7,300 nt of DNA from an uncultured Prevotella sp. (GTDB taxonomy: Bacteria; Bacteroidota; Bacteroidia; Bacteroidales; Bacteroidaceae), in the NCBI GenBank assembly GCA_900548585.1, contig URLI01000062.1, forward strand, positions 1-7,300, given 5' to 3'. Shown piece after piece: positions 6,247 to 7,300 of the stretch. Both the position numbers and the translations under genes were made by a program. The notes beneath the pieces are model-generated. The model worked only from the letters and a program-made list of their open reading frames with translations, searched no databases and had not been told where the DNA came from. The stretch's first letter is position 1. Every line of letters begins with the position of its first letter.

Positions 6247-6999
6247 TTATATAAGTTGCTTGACTATACCTTCCAGATCCTTTAGGAAAAGCATGTTGGG
6301 ACCGTCAGACAATGCCTCTTCAGGATTTGGGTGCACCTCAAAGAAGAAGCCCGTTGCCCCGAATGCCTTTGCTGCCATTGCCATTGACGGCACGAAACGC
6401 CGGTCGCCTGCGGTCTTGCCGTTTCCTGCCCCAGGGCGTTGCACGCTGTGGGTGCAGTCCATTATGACTGCCGGAACAATATCGAGCATGTCGGGGATGT
6501 TCCTGAAGTCAACAACGAGGTTGTTGTAGCCGAATGAGTTGCCGCGCTCTGTCAGCCACACCTCCTTTGCTCCTGCCGCCCTGGCTTTCTCCACCGGGTA
6601 TAGCATGTCCTTTCCGCTAAGGAATTGTGCCTTTTTGATATTGACTGTCTTTCCCGTCCTCGCGGCGGCGGCGAGCAAGTCGGTCTGCCGGCACAGGAAT
6701 GCGGGAATCTGCAGCACATCGCACACCGCACCGGCCGCTTCAGCCTGCCAGCTCTCGTGAATGTCCGTGAGTATGCGCAGCCCGTGTCTTTCCTTTATGT
6801 CGCAGAGCATCTGGAGACCTTTCTCAAGTCCCGGCCCCCTGTAAGAATGTATGCTCGTGCGGTTGGCCTTGTCGAACGAGGCCTTGAAAATTATGTCCGT
6901 GCCGTATTTCTTGTTGATACATACAAGTTGGGCTGCAACGGCATCAAGCAGTTCTTCCGACTCTATCACGCAAGGACCGGCAATGAGTATGGGTTTCAT
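6247..6999 (-). CDS. kdsA: KDO-8-phosphate synthase, metal-dependent type
   Basis: A 250-residue cytoplasmic 3-deoxy-D-manno-octulosonate-8-phosphate synthase, which condenses phosphoenolpyruvate with arabinose-5-phosphate for lipopolysaccharide inner-core synthesis. TIM-barrel hallmarks are present: LIAGPCVIES (5-14), FDKANRTS (42-49) with YRGPG, LTERGNSFGYNNLVVD (149-164), and DCTHSVQRPG (181-190). Residues C10, H184, E221 and D232 correspond, one position earlier, to the metal ligands of the Aquifex aeolicus enzyme (C11, H185, E222, D233). This marks the metal-requiring class; the E. coli-type enzyme has asparagine at the first position. It is shorter than E. coli KdsA (284). It is the first gene of the operon, with a promoter at 7025-7056. 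The ATG at 6999 is preceded in frame by a nearby TAA, so this start is well fixed. Confidence 0.95.
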   Translation of the reverse strand: MKPILIAGPCVIESEELLDAVAAQLVCINKKYGTDIIFKASFDKANRTSIHSYRGPGLEKGLQMLCDIKERHGLRILTDIHESWQAEAAGAVCDVLQIPAFLCRQTDLLAAAARTGKTVNIKKAQFLSGKDMLYPVEKARAAGAKEVWLTERGNSFGYNNLVVDFRNIPDMLDIVPAVIMDCTHSVQRPGAGNGKTAGDRRFVPSMAMAAKAFGATGFFFEVHPNPEEALSDGPNMLFLKDLEGIVKQLI

Positions 7000-7024
7000 T
7001 ATGAATATGTTTCTTTATAACTTG

Positions 7025-7056
7025 CAAAATTAGTTGAATTGTTCCAAATACCCAAA
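7025..7056 (-). promoter_or_regulatory. Promoter of the kdsA-kdsD-cls operon
   Basis: Read on the minus strand, TTTG (7056-7053) is followed by a 20-nt spacer and TAATTTTG (7032-7025). Both match the Bacteroidota -33 TTTG and -7 TAnnTTTG elements without mismatch. The -7 element ends 25 nt before the kdsA ATG, giving a leader of roughly 20 nt. Confidence 0.8.
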
Positions 7057-7183
7057 CTTTTTAATAAAATTGCAGGGGAAACGAAAAAAAACGAGAAGTG
7101 TTTGCACCTGTTGAATGAAATTTTCACATTTGCGGCATATTTATATGATATTTTAGAATTAAAAAGGGTTAAACCCCAATCGG
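7057..7183. other. A/T-rich region upstream of the kdsA promoter
   Basis: No gene is supported here. It holds an A-run (7085-7092) and, at about 7164-7179, AAAAAGGGTTAAACCCC. On the minus strand the latter reads as a small GC hairpin followed by five Ts and could be a weak terminator for a gene to the right. The stem is very short, so this is tentative. Confidence 0.3.
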
Positions 7184-7205
7184 TCATTAGAGCCCGGACT
7201 GATTG
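7184..7205 (+). repeat. Copy 2 of the 22-nt intergenic repeat
   Basis: Matches 3915-3936 at 21 of 22 positions (A to G at the thirteenth base), same orientation. Here CGG (7181-7183) directly precedes the motif, without the 15-nt insertion seen in copy 1. A long hairpin follows within 15 nt. Confidence 0.6.
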
Positions 7206-7219
7206 TAGTCGGTTGCCCA

Positions 7220-7288
7220 GGCAGATTGGCTGTCGTTTTTTTGCAGGCGTAGCGGGCTACGTCAAGAAAAAACGACGGGCAAGATGCC
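7220..7288. repeat. Long imperfect hairpin at the window end
   Basis: An extended stem made of consecutive segments: 7220-7223 with 7285-7288; 7226-7235 with 7273-7282 (one mismatch, one G-U); six Ts with six As (7236-7241 with 7267-7272); then a small internal loop; then GGCGTAGC (7246-7253) with GCTACGTC (7256-7263). The T-run lies in the left arm and the A-run in the right arm, so this is not an ordinary intrinsic terminator. It may be part of a repeated non-coding element, or the edge of a feature extending beyond the window. Confidence 0.6.
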
Positions 7289-7300
7289 GGCAAGCGGCTG

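Noticed and set aside
6999..7187. 62-codon minus-strand open frame upstream of kdsA
   Set aside because: It overlaps the kdsA promoter and an A/T-rich spacer and has no family features.

Overview
This window looks like chromosomal DNA from a Bacteroidota bacterium, most likely Bacteroidales (Bacteroides/Prevotella-like). Three things suggest this. Two promoters match the TTTG (or TTG) / 20-nt spacer / TAnnTTTG pattern of this phylum. Start codons are preceded by A/T-rich leaders without a clear Shine-Dalgarno sequence. The gene families also fit: a TonB-dependent outer-membrane receptor, a secreted protein with a carboxypeptidase-regulatory-like domain, and an IS30-type transposase remnant. 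The genus cannot be fixed from sequence reading alone.

Left part, plus strand: the 3' end of a membrane protein with a C-terminal zinc-ribbon tail (1-192). A short leader follows, containing a signal-peptide-like reading frame that has no usable start and a good promoter at 315-345. Next is a complete TonB-dependent receptor of 802 residues (375-2783), followed by a strong hairpin at 2806-2855 that probably ends its transcript.

Middle, 2860-3990: a scar-like region. It holds a degenerate IS30-family transposase C-terminus on the minus strand (2960-3120). This directly abuts the stop codon of a lower-GC gene for a small secreted protein (3121-3879, minus). Upstream of that gene is a palindromic element (3897-3974) carrying a 22-nt motif that recurs at 7184-7205.

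Right part, minus strand: a compact three-gene operon driven by a good promoter at 7025-7056. Its order is kdsA (metal-type KDO-8-phosphate synthase), kdsD/kpsF (arabinose-5-phosphate isomerase with SIS and two CBS domains), then a cardiolipin-synthase/phospholipase-D-like protein with an N-terminal signal peptide. Gaps are 1 and 3 nt, so the genes are probably co-transcribed and translationally coupled. The first two make KDO-8-phosphate for the lipopolysaccharide inner core. The third probably acts on phospholipid, so the operon has an envelope-building theme.

The extreme right end (7184-7300) has the second copy of the 22-nt motif followed by a long imperfect hairpin, which looks like a repeated non-coding element. 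I found no tRNA, rRNA or CRISPR array. The least explained material is the pair of repeats, the terminal hairpin and the cargo-like gene beside the transposase scar. I did not find convincing evidence of a wholly new multi-gene system.
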